Positions 24,166-32,521 of a DNA stretch of 64,000 nucleotides are shown in pieces. The position numbers and the translations under genes are program-made. The first letter of the stretch is position 1; each line of letters begins with the position of its first letter. The notes under the pieces were generated by a model. The model ran no database searches. It saw only the letters and a program-made list of their open reading frames with translations, and had not been told where the DNA came from. Origin of the DNA: DATBSK01 sp964501785 (GTDB lineage Bacteria > Actinomycetota > Acidimicrobiia > IMCC26256 > PALSA-555); NCBI GenBank assembly GCA_964501785.1, contig CAZCUD010000011.1, positions 62,001-126,000 of the forward strand. The letters are read 5' to 3'.

Positions 24166-25701
24166 GTGACCAAGACCCGTCTCGTCGCCGATCTCGTGCG
24201 CGACGCGGCGGCCGAGCATCCCGAACGCGACGCGTACGTCCACCGGGACAAGCGCTCGACCTACGCCTGGCTCGACCGGGCGGCCGACGGCTTCGCGGCG
24301 ACGCTCCTCGACCTCGGCGTCGAGCGCGGCGACGTCATGGTGCTGCTGCTCCCCTCCTCCACCAAGTTCGCGGTCTGCTACCTGGGCGCCCTGCGCGTCG
24401 GCGCGATCACGTCGGCGATCAACCTTCGTCTCGGCCCCCGCGAGCAGGCGTCGATCATCGCCCGCACCGACCCGAAGGTGACGGTGCTCGGTGACGGCGC
24501 GGCCGTGCCGGACGGCGTCGACCCCGGCCACCTGCTGCCGGTGACCGCGCTCAAGGAGGCCTTCGGTGCCGACGCTCCCGCGCCGAGCCGGCTCCCGCGC
24601 CTCGACCCGACCGACGCCACGTGCATCGTGTGGACGAGCGGCACCACGGGCGCACCCAAGGGCGCGGTGTACGACCACGAGCGCCAGGCCGCCATCTCGC
24701 GGAACGTCGGCGAGCTCACCCGACCCGGCGACCGGCGCCTGGTCGTCCTGCCGTTCCCCCACGTCGGCTACATGACGCGCATGTGGGACGAGCTCGCCAA
24801 CGCCACGACGATCGTCCTCGCCGGCGAGCCGTGGTCGGCGGAGGAGACGCTGCGGATCATCCGCGACGAGCGGATCACGATGGCGACCGGCGTCCCGACC
24901 CAGTGGCAGCTCGTCCTCGACCATCCCGACGTGGCGCGGACCGACTTCTCGACCCTGCGCGTCGCCGGCATCGGAGCGGCGGCGATCCCGCCCGAGCTGG
25001 TGCGCCGGATGCGTGAGCAGCTCGGCTGCCCGGTCATCACCCGGTACACGTGCACGGAGGCGGGCGTGACCACCAGCACCCTGGCGACCGACACCGAGGA
25101 GGTGATCGCGACCACCGTGGGGCGTCCGACCGACGACGTCGAGCTGCGCATCGTCGATCCCGCGACCGGCACCGACGTCGCATCCCCTTCGCCCGGCGAC
25201 GACGCCGACGGTGCGGTCGGCGAGATCCTGTCGCGCTCTCCGGCGATGATGCTCGGCTACTGGCGCGACCCCGAGCTCACCGCGACCGTCGTCGACGCCG
25301 ACGGATGGCTGCACACGGGCGACCTCGGCTACGTCGGCGGCGACGGCAACCTCCGCATCGTCGGCCGCCTCAAGGAGATGTACATCCGTGGTGGGTACAA
25401 CGTGTACCCGGCCGAGGTGGAGGCCACGCTCACCGACCACCCCGCGATCCTGCGCGTGGGCGTCGTCGGGGCGCCCGACGAGGTCCTCGGCGAGATCGGC
25501 GTCGCCTTCGTCGTACCCGCGCCCGACGCCGATCCTGCCGACCTCACCCTCGACGCGGTACGACGGTGGAGCCGCGAGCGCATCGCCGACTACAAGGCGC
25601 CCGACCGGGTCGTCGTCGTCGACGAGCTGCCCGTGACGCCGATGATGAAGATCGACAAGGCTGCGCTGGCCGAGCCGGCGGCCGCGGCGGCCCGCACCTG
25701 A
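24166..25701 (+). CDS. AMP-dependent acyl-CoA synthetase
   Basis: A 511-residue ANL ligase. CIVWTSGTTGAPKGAVYDHE near residue 155 is the P-loop; YTCTEAGVT near residue 297, GRLKEMYIRGGYNVYPAEVE near residue 400, and the catalytic lysine lies in PVTPMMKIDKAAL near residue 493, where the common SGK is MMK. It shows an HVGYMTRMWDELAN signature instead of the HxxG seen in long-chain types. Divergent from the SDR/synthetase operon and upstream of the monooxygenase cluster, it may supply the acyl-CoA for that cluster (inference). Confidence 0.92.
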   Translation: MTKTRLVADLVRDAAAEHPERDAYVHRDKRSTYAWLDRAADGFAATLLDLGVERGDVMVLLLPSSTKFAVCYLGALRVGAITSAINLRLGPREQASIIARTDPKVTVLGDGAAVPDGVDPGHLLPVTALKEAFGADAPAPSRLPRLDPTDATCIVWTSGTTGAPKGAVYDHERQAAISRNVGELTRPGDRRLVVLPFPHVGYMTRMWDELANATTIVLAGEPWSAEETLRIIRDERITMATGVPTQWQLVLDHPDVARTDFSTLRVAGIGAAAIPPELVRRMREQLGCPVITRYTCTEAGVTTSTLATDTEEVIATTVGRPTDDVELRIVDPATGTDVASPSPGDDADGAVGEILSRSPAMMLGYWRDPELTATVVDADGWLHTGDLGYVGGDGNLRIVGRLKEMYIRGGYNVYPAEVEATLTDHPAILRVGVVGAPDEVLGEIGVAFVVPAPDADPADLTLDAVRRWSRERIADYKAPDRVVVVDELPVTPMMKIDKAALAEPAAAAART

Positions 25702-25728
25702 GGCCGCCGACCCGACCGACAACCATTC

Positions 25729-25744
25729 GACCGACCGACCGACC
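25729..25744 (+). repeat. GACC tetranucleotide repeat
   Basis: Four perfect GACC units, followed by GCCCGCCC, in the 80-base leader before the 25782 gene. Possibly slippage-prone. Confidence 0.6.
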
Positions 25745-25781
25745 GCCCGCCCGACTACAGGAAGAAGAGGAGCACCCCGTC

Positions 25782-26591
25782 GTGAACGTCTCGGAGAAGC
25801 GGTACCAGAGGCCCGACGTGCCACGCGACGACCGGCAGATCCGTGTCGGGTCGTTGCTGTTCACGATGGTCGAACCGCACAAGGGCCACGAGGTCGCGTA
25901 CAACCGCTGGTACGAGCGCGACCACTTCTACGCCGGCTGCATGGTCGGCAAATGGCAGTTCGGCGGCGCGCGCTACATCGCGACGAAGGACTGCAAGAGT
26001 CGCCGCTATCCCGACGACTCGGTCATCGTGCCCGATCCGACGGTCGGCTCGTACCTCGCCATCTACTGGGTGCTCGACGGTCACCACGACGACTGGAACA
26101 AGTGGGGCGTCGAGCAGGTCAACTGGCTGCACGCCAACGACCGCATGTTCGAGGAACGCGACCACATCCACACCGCGCTCTACGAGTACGCAGGTGAGGC
26201 CAACGCTCCGGGCAGCACGATGCCGGTGGAGCTCGCGCTCGACCGCGCCTACGGCGGCATCTTCGTGTTCATCGGCGAGATGGCCGACGGCGTCGACGCC
26301 GCCCGGGTCACCGACTGGCTCGAAGGCCTCCCGTGCCCCACCGACGTCGCCCTGATCGGCACTCCGCTGCCGCTGCGCGACGACCGTCCGGGCGACGTCC
26401 CCGACACCCAGGCCGACGACCGGGTGCTGATCATCGGCTGGGTCGAGGGCGACGTGCTCGCCAAGTGGGACGAGAGCGCGACCGGGATCGGAGACGCGTT
26501 CGCCGGCGCCGGGCTCGGGACGATCGTGTTCGCATCACCCTTCCTGTCGACCGTCCCCGGCACCGACACCTACACCGACCAGCTCTGGTAG
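25782..26591 (+). CDS. EthD-like/dimeric alpha-beta-barrel protein, function unknown
   Basis: A 269-residue soluble protein I cannot name with certainty. Two halves look like successive ferredoxin-like domains: VGSLLFTMVEPHKGHEVAYN then RWYERDHFYAGCM in the first, VFIGEMADGVDAARVTDWL in the second. The NRWYERDHF motif resembles the FNxWYxxxH signature of EthD and antibiotic-monooxygenase-like proteins, and the small protein at 28384 carries a cousin, FNQWYDDVHAKE. Such domains act as auxiliary oxygenases, isomerases or sequestering proteins. GTG 25782 has an AAGAAGAGGAG ribosome site. Position after an acyl-CoA synthetase and before monooxygenases suggests a role in the same pathway. Confidence 0.75.
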   Translation: MNVSEKRYQRPDVPRDDRQIRVGSLLFTMVEPHKGHEVAYNRWYERDHFYAGCMVGKWQFGGARYIATKDCKSRRYPDDSVIVPDPTVGSYLAIYWVLDGHHDDWNKWGVEQVNWLHANDRMFEERDHIHTALYEYAGEANAPGSTMPVELALDRAYGGIFVFIGEMADGVDAARVTDWLEGLPCPTDVALIGTPLPLRDDRPGDVPDTQADDRVLIIGWVEGDVLAKWDESATGIGDAFAGAGLGTIVFASPFLSTVPGTDTYTDQLW

Positions 26592-26596
26592 CGGGC

Positions 26597-26959
26597 GTGG
26601 GCTGGCTCGGTCGAGCGCGACTCGAGGAGATCGGCGACGAGCCCGACCCGCGCTTCACGTACGCGAACGAGCGCACCTTCCTCGCGTGGAGCCGGACCTC
26701 GCTCGCCCTGGTCGTCACCGGGGTGGCGGCCACCCAGCTGCTGCCCGAGCTCGACATCGAGTTCGGGCGGCGGCTGATCGGCATCCCGCTCATCGTCCTG
26801 GGTGCCGTGCTCGCGCTCGTCGCGTACCACCACTGGTACGCGAACGAGCGCGCGATGCGCCTCGGCGAGCCGCTGCCGCCCACGCGCCTGAGCCTCATCC
26901 TGGCGTTGGGGATCGCGGTCGTGTCGGTGCTGGCGATCGTGGTGGTGATCCTGGAGTGA
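26597..26959 (+). CDS. DUF202 membrane protein (YidH family)
   Basis: A 120-residue membrane protein with the DUF202 signature FTYANERTFLAWSRTSLALV at residues 16-35 and three hydrophobic segments (SLALVVTGVAATQLL, LIGIPLIVLGAVLALVAY, LSLILALGIAVVSVLAIVVV). GTG 26597 follows the previous stop by five bases. Overlaps the next DUF202 gene by four bases. Function of the family is unknown. Confidence 0.88.
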   Translation: MGWLGRARLEEIGDEPDPRFTYANERTFLAWSRTSLALVVTGVAATQLLPELDIEFGRRLIGIPLIVLGAVLALVAYHHWYANERAMRLGEPLPPTRLSLILALGIAVVSVLAIVVVILE

Positions 26960-27330
26960 GCGCGTCGCACCCCGCATCGAGCCGGCCGGCGGTCCGGCGT
27001 TCGACCAACCAGGTCGTCGATCCCGACGAGACGCTCTACGAGGAGCGGACCGAGCTCGCGTGGAACCGCAGCGGCCTCGCCCTGCTCGCGGCGTTCGCCA
27101 TCCTGGCTCGGCGCGTGTGGAGCGAGGAGACCTCGGTCGGGGGCGACGTGCTGGCGGTCGCGCTGCTCGCGGCCGCGAGCCTGGGCTGGGCCGTCGGCAC
27201 GCTCGGGTGGCGGCTCAGCCACCATCGCAGCGACGATCCTCGGCCCCGCAACGCGCGCGAGCTGTTCGCGGTCTCGCTCGGCACGCTCGCCCTGGCGGTC
27301 GCCGGCTTCGTGATCTCGTTCGCGGTCTGA
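26956..27330 (+). CDS. DUF202 membrane protein, second copy
   Basis: A 124-residue partner with LYEERTELAWNRSGLALLAA (residues 27-46), then two further hydrophobic helices (VLAVALLAAASLGWAVGTL and LFAVSLGTLALAVAGFVI). GTGA overlap with the preceding DUF202 gene indicates coupled translation and probably a heteromeric complex. Pairs of DUF202 genes like this are common in actinobacteria; the role is unknown. Here they sit inside the monooxygenase cluster. Confidence 0.87.
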   Translation: MSASHPASSRPAVRRSTNQVVDPDETLYEERTELAWNRSGLALLAAFAILARRVWSEETSVGGDVLAVALLAAASLGWAVGTLGWRLSHHRSDDPRPRNARELFAVSLGTLALAVAGFVISFAV

Positions 27331-27347
27331 CAGGAGCACCCACGACG

Positions 27348-28361
27348 ATGCTGGTCGACCACTACCTCCGATCCGATCTCCCCAACGTCGCCGACCTCGC
27401 TCGCGACCTCGAGGAGATCGGGTTCGACGGCCTCTACACCGCGGAGGGTCCGCACGAGCCGTTCTTCCCGCTCGTGCTGGCGGGCGAGCACACGACCCGG
27501 CCCACCCTCTTCACCAACATCGCCATCGCGTTCGCGAGGAGCCCCATGGACCTCGCGCAGATGGCCGACGCGCTCCAGCGCATGTCGGGAGGGCGCTTCG
27601 CGCTCGGGCTCGGCTCCCAGATCCGCCCCCACATCGAGAACCGGTTCTCGATGACGTGGAGCCGCCCGGTCGCGCGGATGCGCGAGATGGTCGAGGCGAT
27701 CAAGGCGATCCAGCAGGCGTGGCAGGACGGGACCCGGCTGGCATACCGGGGGGACATCTACCGGCACACCCTCATGACCCCGATGTTCGACCCGGGCCCC
27801 AACCCGCACGGACCGGCACCGATCTGGCTCGCAGGGCTCGGCCCGAAGATGACGCGCAACGCGGCCGAGGTCGCCGACGGCCTGCTGGTGCACCCGTTCC
27901 ACTCGGAGCTGTTCATCCGCGAGCACGTGGCGCCGGCCGTCGCCGACGGCCTCGCCGCGTCGCGTCGCGAGCGGACGGGCTTCACCGTCTCGGCGACCCC
28001 GATCGTGTGCACCGGCAGCACCGACGAGCAGCACGAGCACGCGCGCCGGAGCGTGCGTGGCCTGCTCGGCTTCTACGGCTCGACCCCCGCGTACCGGGTG
28101 ACGCTCGACGCCCACGGCTGGGGCGATCTCCAGGTCGAGCTGAACCGGCTCACGAAGGAAGGGCGTTGGGACGAGCTGTCGGGCGTGCTGCCCGACGAGG
28201 TCGTCGAGACCATCGCCGTGTGCTGCCGGCCGGACGAGGTCGCCGACCGACTCCTCGCCCGCTACGGCGACGCGGTCGATCGGGTCGGCCTGTCGATGCC
28301 CTACGACGCGAGCAGCGACACGCTCGCGGCGATCGTGGCAGGCTTCCGCTCCCACTCCTGA
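27348..28361 (+). CDS. LLM-class (F420-type) flavin oxidoreductase
   Basis: A 337-residue luciferase-like TIM-barrel enzyme. Typical strands: DLARDLEEIGFDGLYTAEG, LFTNIAIAFARSPMDLAQMA, MSGGRFALGLGSQIRPHIEN, and PIWLAGLGPKMTRNAAEVAD. SGGRFALGLGSQ and ARSPMDLA match the F420-dependent subgroup of unknown substrate (TIGR03617-like). ATG 27348 has CAGGAG eleven bases upstream. First of four such genes within 5 kb. F420 or FMN is the likely cofactor; no F420 synthesis gene is present in the window. Confidence 0.9.
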   Translation: MLVDHYLRSDLPNVADLARDLEEIGFDGLYTAEGPHEPFFPLVLAGEHTTRPTLFTNIAIAFARSPMDLAQMADALQRMSGGRFALGLGSQIRPHIENRFSMTWSRPVARMREMVEAIKAIQQAWQDGTRLAYRGDIYRHTLMTPMFDPGPNPHGPAPIWLAGLGPKMTRNAAEVADGLLVHPFHSELFIREHVAPAVADGLAASRRERTGFTVSATPIVCTGSTDEQHEHARRSVRGLLGFYGSTPAYRVTLDAHGWGDLQVELNRLTKEGRWDELSGVLPDEVVETIAVCCRPDEVADRLLARYGDAVDRVGLSMPYDASSDTLAAIVAGFRSHS

Positions 28362-28383
28362 CGATCCACCGAAGGGACGACCG

Positions 28384-28737
28384 ATGGCCAAGGGTGTCTT
28401 CCTCGCCTACTCGAACGCCGCGGACGGCGCGAACCACGACGACTTCAACCAGTGGTACGACGACGTGCACGCCAAGGAGGTCCTGGCGCTGCCGGGCGTG
28501 AAGTCGGCGCGGCGGTTCAAGCTCGCCGACTCGCAGATCATGCCGGGCGACGACGCCAACGGCCGTCAGTACCTCGCGCTCTACGAGGTCGAGGCCGACG
28601 ACTGGGCTGCGTTCGCGCAGTCGTTCCAGGACGCGTTCGGCAGCGGCGCGATCACGATCAACGCCGAGCTGCTCCAGCTCGACCCGATGGTGCAGACGAT
28701 GGTGTTCGAGGAGATCAGCCCCGAGCAGCAGTCGTGA
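28384..28737 (+). CDS. Small EthD-like dimeric alpha-beta-barrel protein
   Basis: A 117-residue protein with GVFLAYSNAADGANHDDFNQ then WYDDVHAKEVLALPGVKSAR, the EthD/DUF4286-like pattern of short ferredoxin-fold proteins. The final QTMVFEEISPEQQS is charged. It follows the monooxygenase by 22 bases with a GAAGGGACGACC spacer, and lies 38 bases before another monooxygenase. It may be an accessory protein that handles a reactive oxidised intermediate. It shares the motif FNxWY with the larger 25782 protein. Confidence 0.82.
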   Translation: MAKGVFLAYSNAADGANHDDFNQWYDDVHAKEVLALPGVKSARRFKLADSQIMPGDDANGRQYLALYEVEADDWAAFAQSFQDAFGSGAITINAELLQLDPMVQTMVFEEISPEQQS

Positions 28738-28775
28738 CCGGGCCGGCGCCCGCGCGCGCCACCTGAGGTCGCGCC

Positions 28776-29726
28776 GTGCGCATCGGGGTCTTCGTGAGCG
28801 AGACGAGCGCCGAGCTGACCGACATCTCGTCGCTCGTCGAGAACGCGATCGCGGCCGAGGCGGCCGGGTTCACCACGGCGTGGGTGCCCCACATCCCGTG
28901 GAGCCTCGACGCGCTGACCGCGGTCACGATCGCGGCCGGCTCGACGAGCACGATCGAGCTCGGCACCGCGGTGGTGCCCACCTACTCGCGCCACCCACTC
29001 GCGATGGCCCAGCAGGCCCTGTCGACCCAGGCCGCGGCGGGCGGGCGGCTCGCGCTCGGCATCGGCCCGTCGCACCAGATGGTCATCGAGGGCATGTACG
29101 GGCTGTCCTACGAGCACCCGATCCGGCACGTGCGCGAGTACGTCGAGGTGCTCGAGGCGGCGTTCGAGGGCACCGGGCGCGTCGACCACGACGGCGACCT
29201 CTACTCGGTGCACGCGATGCTCACGGTGCCGGGCGCCACCTCGGCGCCGATCCTGCTGGCTGCGCTCGCACCCTTGATGCTGCGCCTCGCCGGCGAGCGG
29301 ACCGACGGCACCATCACGTGGATGGCCGACGAGCGCGCGATCGGCGAGCACGTGGTGCCGAGGATCACCGCCGCCGCCGAGTCGGCCGGGAGGCCCGCCC
29401 CGCGGGTCATCAGCGGGCTCCCCGTCTGCGTCCACCCCGACGAGACCGAGGCGCGCGAGCGGGCCGCGCACGCGTACCAGGTCTACGGGCAGATCCCCAC
29501 GTACCGGCGGATGCTCGATCGGGGGGACGCCGAGGGCCCCGGCGACGTGTGCATCGCGGGCGACGAGGCCGCGGTGACGGCCCAGCTGCGCTCACACCGC
29601 GACGCGGGCGTCACCGAGCTCGCAGCCACGATCTTCACCGTCGGACGGACCCCCGCCGAGCGCGCCGCCTCTCGGCAGCGCACGTTCGACCACCTCGCCT
29701 CGCTCGCCCCCGCCCTCGCGTCTTGA
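28776..29726 (+). CDS. LLM-class flavin oxidoreductase
   Basis: A 316-residue luciferase-like monooxygenase: MRIGVFVSETSAELTDISSL at the start, STIELGTAVVPTYSRHPLAM near residue 65, GGRLALGIGPSHQMVIEGMY near residue 89 and ILLAALAPLMLRLAGERTDG near residue 155. These are hallmarks of the F420-dependent TIGR03564 group. It closely resembles the protein at 47576 (LGTAVVPTWPRHPVV, FGVGPSHPPVMGMYGIDYDK), so the two are paralogues. Convergent with the next monooxygenase, six bases apart. Confidence 0.9.
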   Translation: MRIGVFVSETSAELTDISSLVENAIAAEAAGFTTAWVPHIPWSLDALTAVTIAAGSTSTIELGTAVVPTYSRHPLAMAQQALSTQAAAGGRLALGIGPSHQMVIEGMYGLSYEHPIRHVREYVEVLEAAFEGTGRVDHDGDLYSVHAMLTVPGATSAPILLAALAPLMLRLAGERTDGTITWMADERAIGEHVVPRITAAAESAGRPAPRVISGLPVCVHPDETEARERAAHAYQVYGQIPTYRRMLDRGDAEGPGDVCIAGDEAAVTAQLRSHRDAGVTELAATIFTVGRTPAERAASRQRTFDHLASLAPALAS

Positions 29727-29732
29727 TGCGCG

Positions 29733-30659
29733 TCACAGCGCGGCGACCGCCGGGAGGATCTCGTCCCGGAACGTCGTGAAGCTCGCGAGCATGTGATCGC
29801 GGGTGTCGCCCGCGACGGTGACGGTCGCATAGGTCACGCCGACGGCGTGGAGCCCACGGATGCTCGCCACCGTCTTGTCGGCATCCACCGGTGCGTTGGT
29901 GAACATGTCCAGTCCCATCGGCATGAACACGTAGTCGAGCGGCGTCGTCCGGCCGTTCGCCGCCTCGGCGGCGTGCGCCTCGTCGATGCGTGCCTTCAGG
30001 TCGTCCATCGTCTCGAGTGGAGGCGTGTGCAGGCGCTTGCGCGCCTTCGCGGGGCTCGGCATCGGTGCCCAGCCGTCGGCGAGCTCGACGGCGCGTCGCA
30101 TTGCCCGCCGGGAGTTGCCACCGATCCAGATCGGCGGTCCGCCGGGCTGGGCGGGCGCGGGAAGCATCGTGTTGCCCGGTGCGTCGAACCCCGCGCCGCG
30201 CATCGTCACGCTCTCACCCGTCCATGCCGCGCGCATCGCGGCGATCGCCTCGTCGGTGCGGTCGTTGCGCTCGTCGAACGGCGCGCCGAGCGCGGCGAAC
30301 TCGTCCTCGAGGTAGCCGGCCCCGATCCCGAGCACGACGCGACCGCCCGCGAGCGCGTCGAGCGTCGAGACGGTCTTGGCGAGCATGAACGGGTTGCGGT
30401 AGGCGGGGATCGCCAGGTACGTGAGCAGCCGCACCCGCGTCGTCGCGGCTGCGGCGAACGACAGCGCGACGAAGGCGTCGAGCGCGTGATGACCGCCCGA
30501 CGCGAGCCACCGGTCGCCGGGGAAGGGGTGCTCGGTCACGAACACCGCGTCGAAGCCGGCCTCCTCGGCCGCCACCGACAGGTCGGTGATCGCCGAGGCG
30601 CTCGCCAGCTCGTCGAACCGCTCCACCCGGTGGGTGGGCAGCTGCACCGCCACCTTCAT
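29733..30659 (-). CDS. LLM-class flavin oxidoreductase
   Basis: A 308-residue luciferase-like enzyme: MKVAVQLPTHRVERFDELAS, FDAVFVTEHPFPGDRWLASG, LSFAAAATTRVRLLTYLAIP, LAGGRVVLGIGAGYLEDEFA, and PIWIGGNSRRAMRRAVELAD. These match the F420-dependent TIGR03619 subgroup. Transcribed away from the SnoaL-like gene; the shared intergenic region holds a tandem repeat and a KstR-type operator. ATG 30659 is the only start giving a clean N-terminal strand; longer frames run through the repeat. Substrate unknown. Confidence 0.9.
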   Translation of the reverse strand: MKVAVQLPTHRVERFDELASASAITDLSVAAEEAGFDAVFVTEHPFPGDRWLASGGHHALDAFVALSFAAAATTRVRLLTYLAIPAYRNPFMLAKTVSTLDALAGGRVVLGIGAGYLEDEFAALGAPFDERNDRTDEAIAAMRAAWTGESVTMRGAGFDAPGNTMLPAPAQPGGPPIWIGGNSRRAMRRAVELADGWAPMPSPAKARKRLHTPPLETMDDLKARIDEAHAAEAANGRTTPLDYVFMPMGLDMFTNAPVDADKTVASIRGLHAVGVTYATVTVAGDTRDHMLASFTTFRDEILPAVAAL

Positions 30660-30667
30660 GAGTCCCC

Positions 30668-30723
30668 TCGATCCTGTCCCGGCTCCGCCGGGTGGTCGAT
30701 CCTGCCCCGGCTCCGCCGGGCGG
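30668..30723. repeat. Two 28-base tandem repeats, each with an internal hairpin
   Basis: Units 30668-30695 and 30696-30723 differ at two positions. Each contains CCCGGCTCCGCCGGG, a six-base perfect stem with a three-base loop. They lie in the divergent promoter region, nine bases upstream of the 30659 start. Confidence 0.8.
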
Positions 30724-30765
30724 CCGCGGCCCGCCGGCCCACTCGACGGGGCCGGGCGCCGATGG

Positions 30766-30779
30766 TAGAACGCGTTGCA
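30766..30779. promoter_or_regulatory. KstR-type operator candidate
   Basis: TAGAACGCGTTGCA fits TNNAACNNGTTNNA exactly (the motif known for the mycobacterial cholesterol regulator KstR). It lies 31 bases upstream of the SnoaL-like gene start and is continued by GTTCT, which extends the symmetry with AGAAC. Confidence 0.5.
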
Positions 30780-30809
30780 GTTCTGAGAGACCGACCACCG
30801 GGGGGATCC

Positions 30810-31262
30810 GTGGGCACGTTCAGCCGCCAGGAGATGGAGGACGCCTTCCAGGTGTTCCAGGACCGGGCCAAGGTGGCCGGCCAGACCGGCAACTGGGACG
30901 AGTGGTCGCTCTGCTTCACCGAGGACGCCAAGTACTACGAGCACCACTACGGCCGCATGGAGGGCCGCCAGGCGATCCTCGACTGGATCACCTCCACCAT
31001 GAACGAGCCGCTGTTCCGAGAGATGACGTCGTTCCCGATCGAGTGGTACGTCATCGACGAGGACAAGGGCTGGATCATCTGCTCGGTCGCCAACGTGATG
31101 CAGGACCCCGGCGACGGCAGCGACCATCGCGAGTCGAACTGGACGCTGCTGCACTACGCCGGCAACGGGCAGTTCTCCTACGAGGAGGACATGTACAACC
31201 CGACCGAGTTCGGCGAGATGATCAAGGGCTACCTCAAGGCCAAGAAGGCCGCGGCCAAGTAG
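30810..31262 (+). CDS. SnoaL-like/NTF2-fold protein
   Basis: A 150-residue protein of the nuclear-transport-factor-2/SnoaL fold: MEDAFQVFQDRAKVAGQTGN, WDEWSLCFTEDAKYYEHHYG, RMEGRQAILDWITSTMNEP. Members are isomerases, cyclases or hydratases, including steroid delta-5-isomerase relatives, with a cone-shaped pocket. GTG 30810 follows GGGGGA; longer in-frame sequence upstream is antisense to the monooxygenase. A KstR-type site lies just upstream. The C-terminal tail KAKKAAAK is basic. Related to the shorter SnoaL-like protein at 48510 in fold only. Confidence 0.83.
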   Translation: MGTFSRQEMEDAFQVFQDRAKVAGQTGNWDEWSLCFTEDAKYYEHHYGRMEGRQAILDWITSTMNEPLFREMTSFPIEWYVIDEDKGWIICSVANVMQDPGDGSDHRESNWTLLHYAGNGQFSYEEDMYNPTEFGEMIKGYLKAKKAAAK

Positions 31263-31270
31263 CCGTTCCG

Positions 31271-31298
31271 GCATCGCACACCGCGCATCGCACACCGC
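31271..31298 (+). repeat. Two 14-base tandem repeats in the leader
   Basis: GCATCGCACACCGC occurs twice without a gap between the SnoaL-like gene and the next monooxygenase, ending 15 bases before its AGGAG ribosome site. Confidence 0.75.
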
Positions 31299-31324
31299 GC
31301 ACGTCGCACGACAGGAGCCTCCTC

Positions 31325-32515
31325 GTGGAGTTCGGCATCTTCAACAGCCTCTACACGCCCCGCCAGTCGTATCAGGACGCCGACGACCAGTGGGCGGTCG
31401 AGACGCAGCGCCTCATGGACGAGGTGGCGTGGACCCAAGCGGCCGATCGCGCCGGGTTCAAGTACACCTGGGCCACCGAGCACCACTTCCTCACCGAGTA
31501 CTCGCACCTCTCGTCGAACGAGACGTTCCTCGCGTACCTGGCCGGCACGACGGAGCGGATCCGCCTCGGCACCGGCATCTTCAACATCACGCCACCGGTG
31601 AACCACCCGGCGCGGGTCGCCGAGCGGATCGCGATGATCGACAAGCTGAGCGGGGGTCGTTTCGAGTTCGGCGTCGGACGCGGGTCGTCGACCACCGAGC
31701 AGCGCGGCTTCGGGATCACCGACCCCGAGCTCACCAAGGAGATGGTCGACGAGGTCTACCCCGAGTTCAAGAAGATGTGGCGCGAGACCGCGTACAGCTT
31801 CAAGGGCAAGTTCTTCGAGATGCCGCCTCGCAACGTGCTGCCGAAGCCGCTCCAGGATCCCCACCCGCCGATGTGGATCGCGGCCGGCAACCCCGGCACG
31901 TTCGAGAAGGCCGCCCGCATGGGCGTGGGCGTCCTCTGCTTCACGATGGGCACGCCCGAGCAGCTCGCGCCGCTGATCGAGGTCTACAAGAAGAACATCG
32001 AGAAGGCCGAGCCGGTCGGCGAGTACGTCAACGACAACATCATGGTGACGAGCCAGATGCTCTGCCTCGAGGACGGCGAGAAGGCTCGTGACCTCTCGAC
32101 GCGCATCACGTCGCGCTTCCAGAACAGCCTCGTCTTCCACTACCTCGACACGTTCCCCGCTCCCCCGGGCATCCCCGCGTGGCCCGCGGTGCTGCCGGAG
32201 CCCACGCGCGAGGAGGTCGACGCGGCGGTCGCAGCCGGCGACGCCTGCATCGGGACGCCCGAAGAGGTCACGAAGGCCGTCAAGCGCTACGAGGACGCGG
32301 GCGCCGACCAGCTCGTGTTCGGGATGCTGTCCACGACGATGCCGATCGACGTGGCGATCGAGGCGACCGAGACGTTCGGCAAGCACGTGATCCCGGAGTT
32401 CGACAAGGACCCCGTCGCGTCGACCGTCCGCCAGCGCGAGGCGTACGTCGCCAAGCGTGGGCCGCGCACGAAGACCGAGCTCGGCCTCGCGGTCGACGAG
32501 CTGCCGGTCCTCTAG
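31325..32515 (+). CDS. LLM-class flavin monooxygenase (alkanal monooxygenase-like)
   Basis: A 396-residue bacterial-luciferase-type enzyme: VEFGIFNSLYTPRQSYQDAD, WATEHHFLTEYSHLSSNETF (the EHHF motif of true luciferase-like monooxygenases), RIRLGTGIFNITPPVNHPAR, LSGGRFEFGVGRGSSTTEQR. Longer than the neighbouring F420-type members because of a C-terminal extension (EATETFGKHVIPEFDKD). Start GTG 31325 with AGGAG seven bases upstream. Six bases before the SDR gene, implying one operon. Likely FMNH2- or F420-dependent oxidation of a hydrophobic substrate. Confidence 0.9.
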   Translation: MEFGIFNSLYTPRQSYQDADDQWAVETQRLMDEVAWTQAADRAGFKYTWATEHHFLTEYSHLSSNETFLAYLAGTTERIRLGTGIFNITPPVNHPARVAERIAMIDKLSGGRFEFGVGRGSSTTEQRGFGITDPELTKEMVDEVYPEFKKMWRETAYSFKGKFFEMPPRNVLPKPLQDPHPPMWIAAGNPGTFEKAARMGVGVLCFTMGTPEQLAPLIEVYKKNIEKAEPVGEYVNDNIMVTSQMLCLEDGEKARDLSTRITSRFQNSLVFHYLDTFPAPPGIPAWPAVLPEPTREEVDAAVAAGDACIGTPEEVTKAVKRYEDAGADQLVFGMLSTTMPIDVAIEATETFGKHVIPEFDKDPVASTVRQREAYVAKRGPRTKTELGLAVDELPVL

Positions 32516-32521
32516 GCCGAC

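Noticed and set aside
25729..25750. GACC repeat as a phase-variation switch
   Set aside because: It lies outside any coding frame and is only four units; listed as a repeat but not as a switch.
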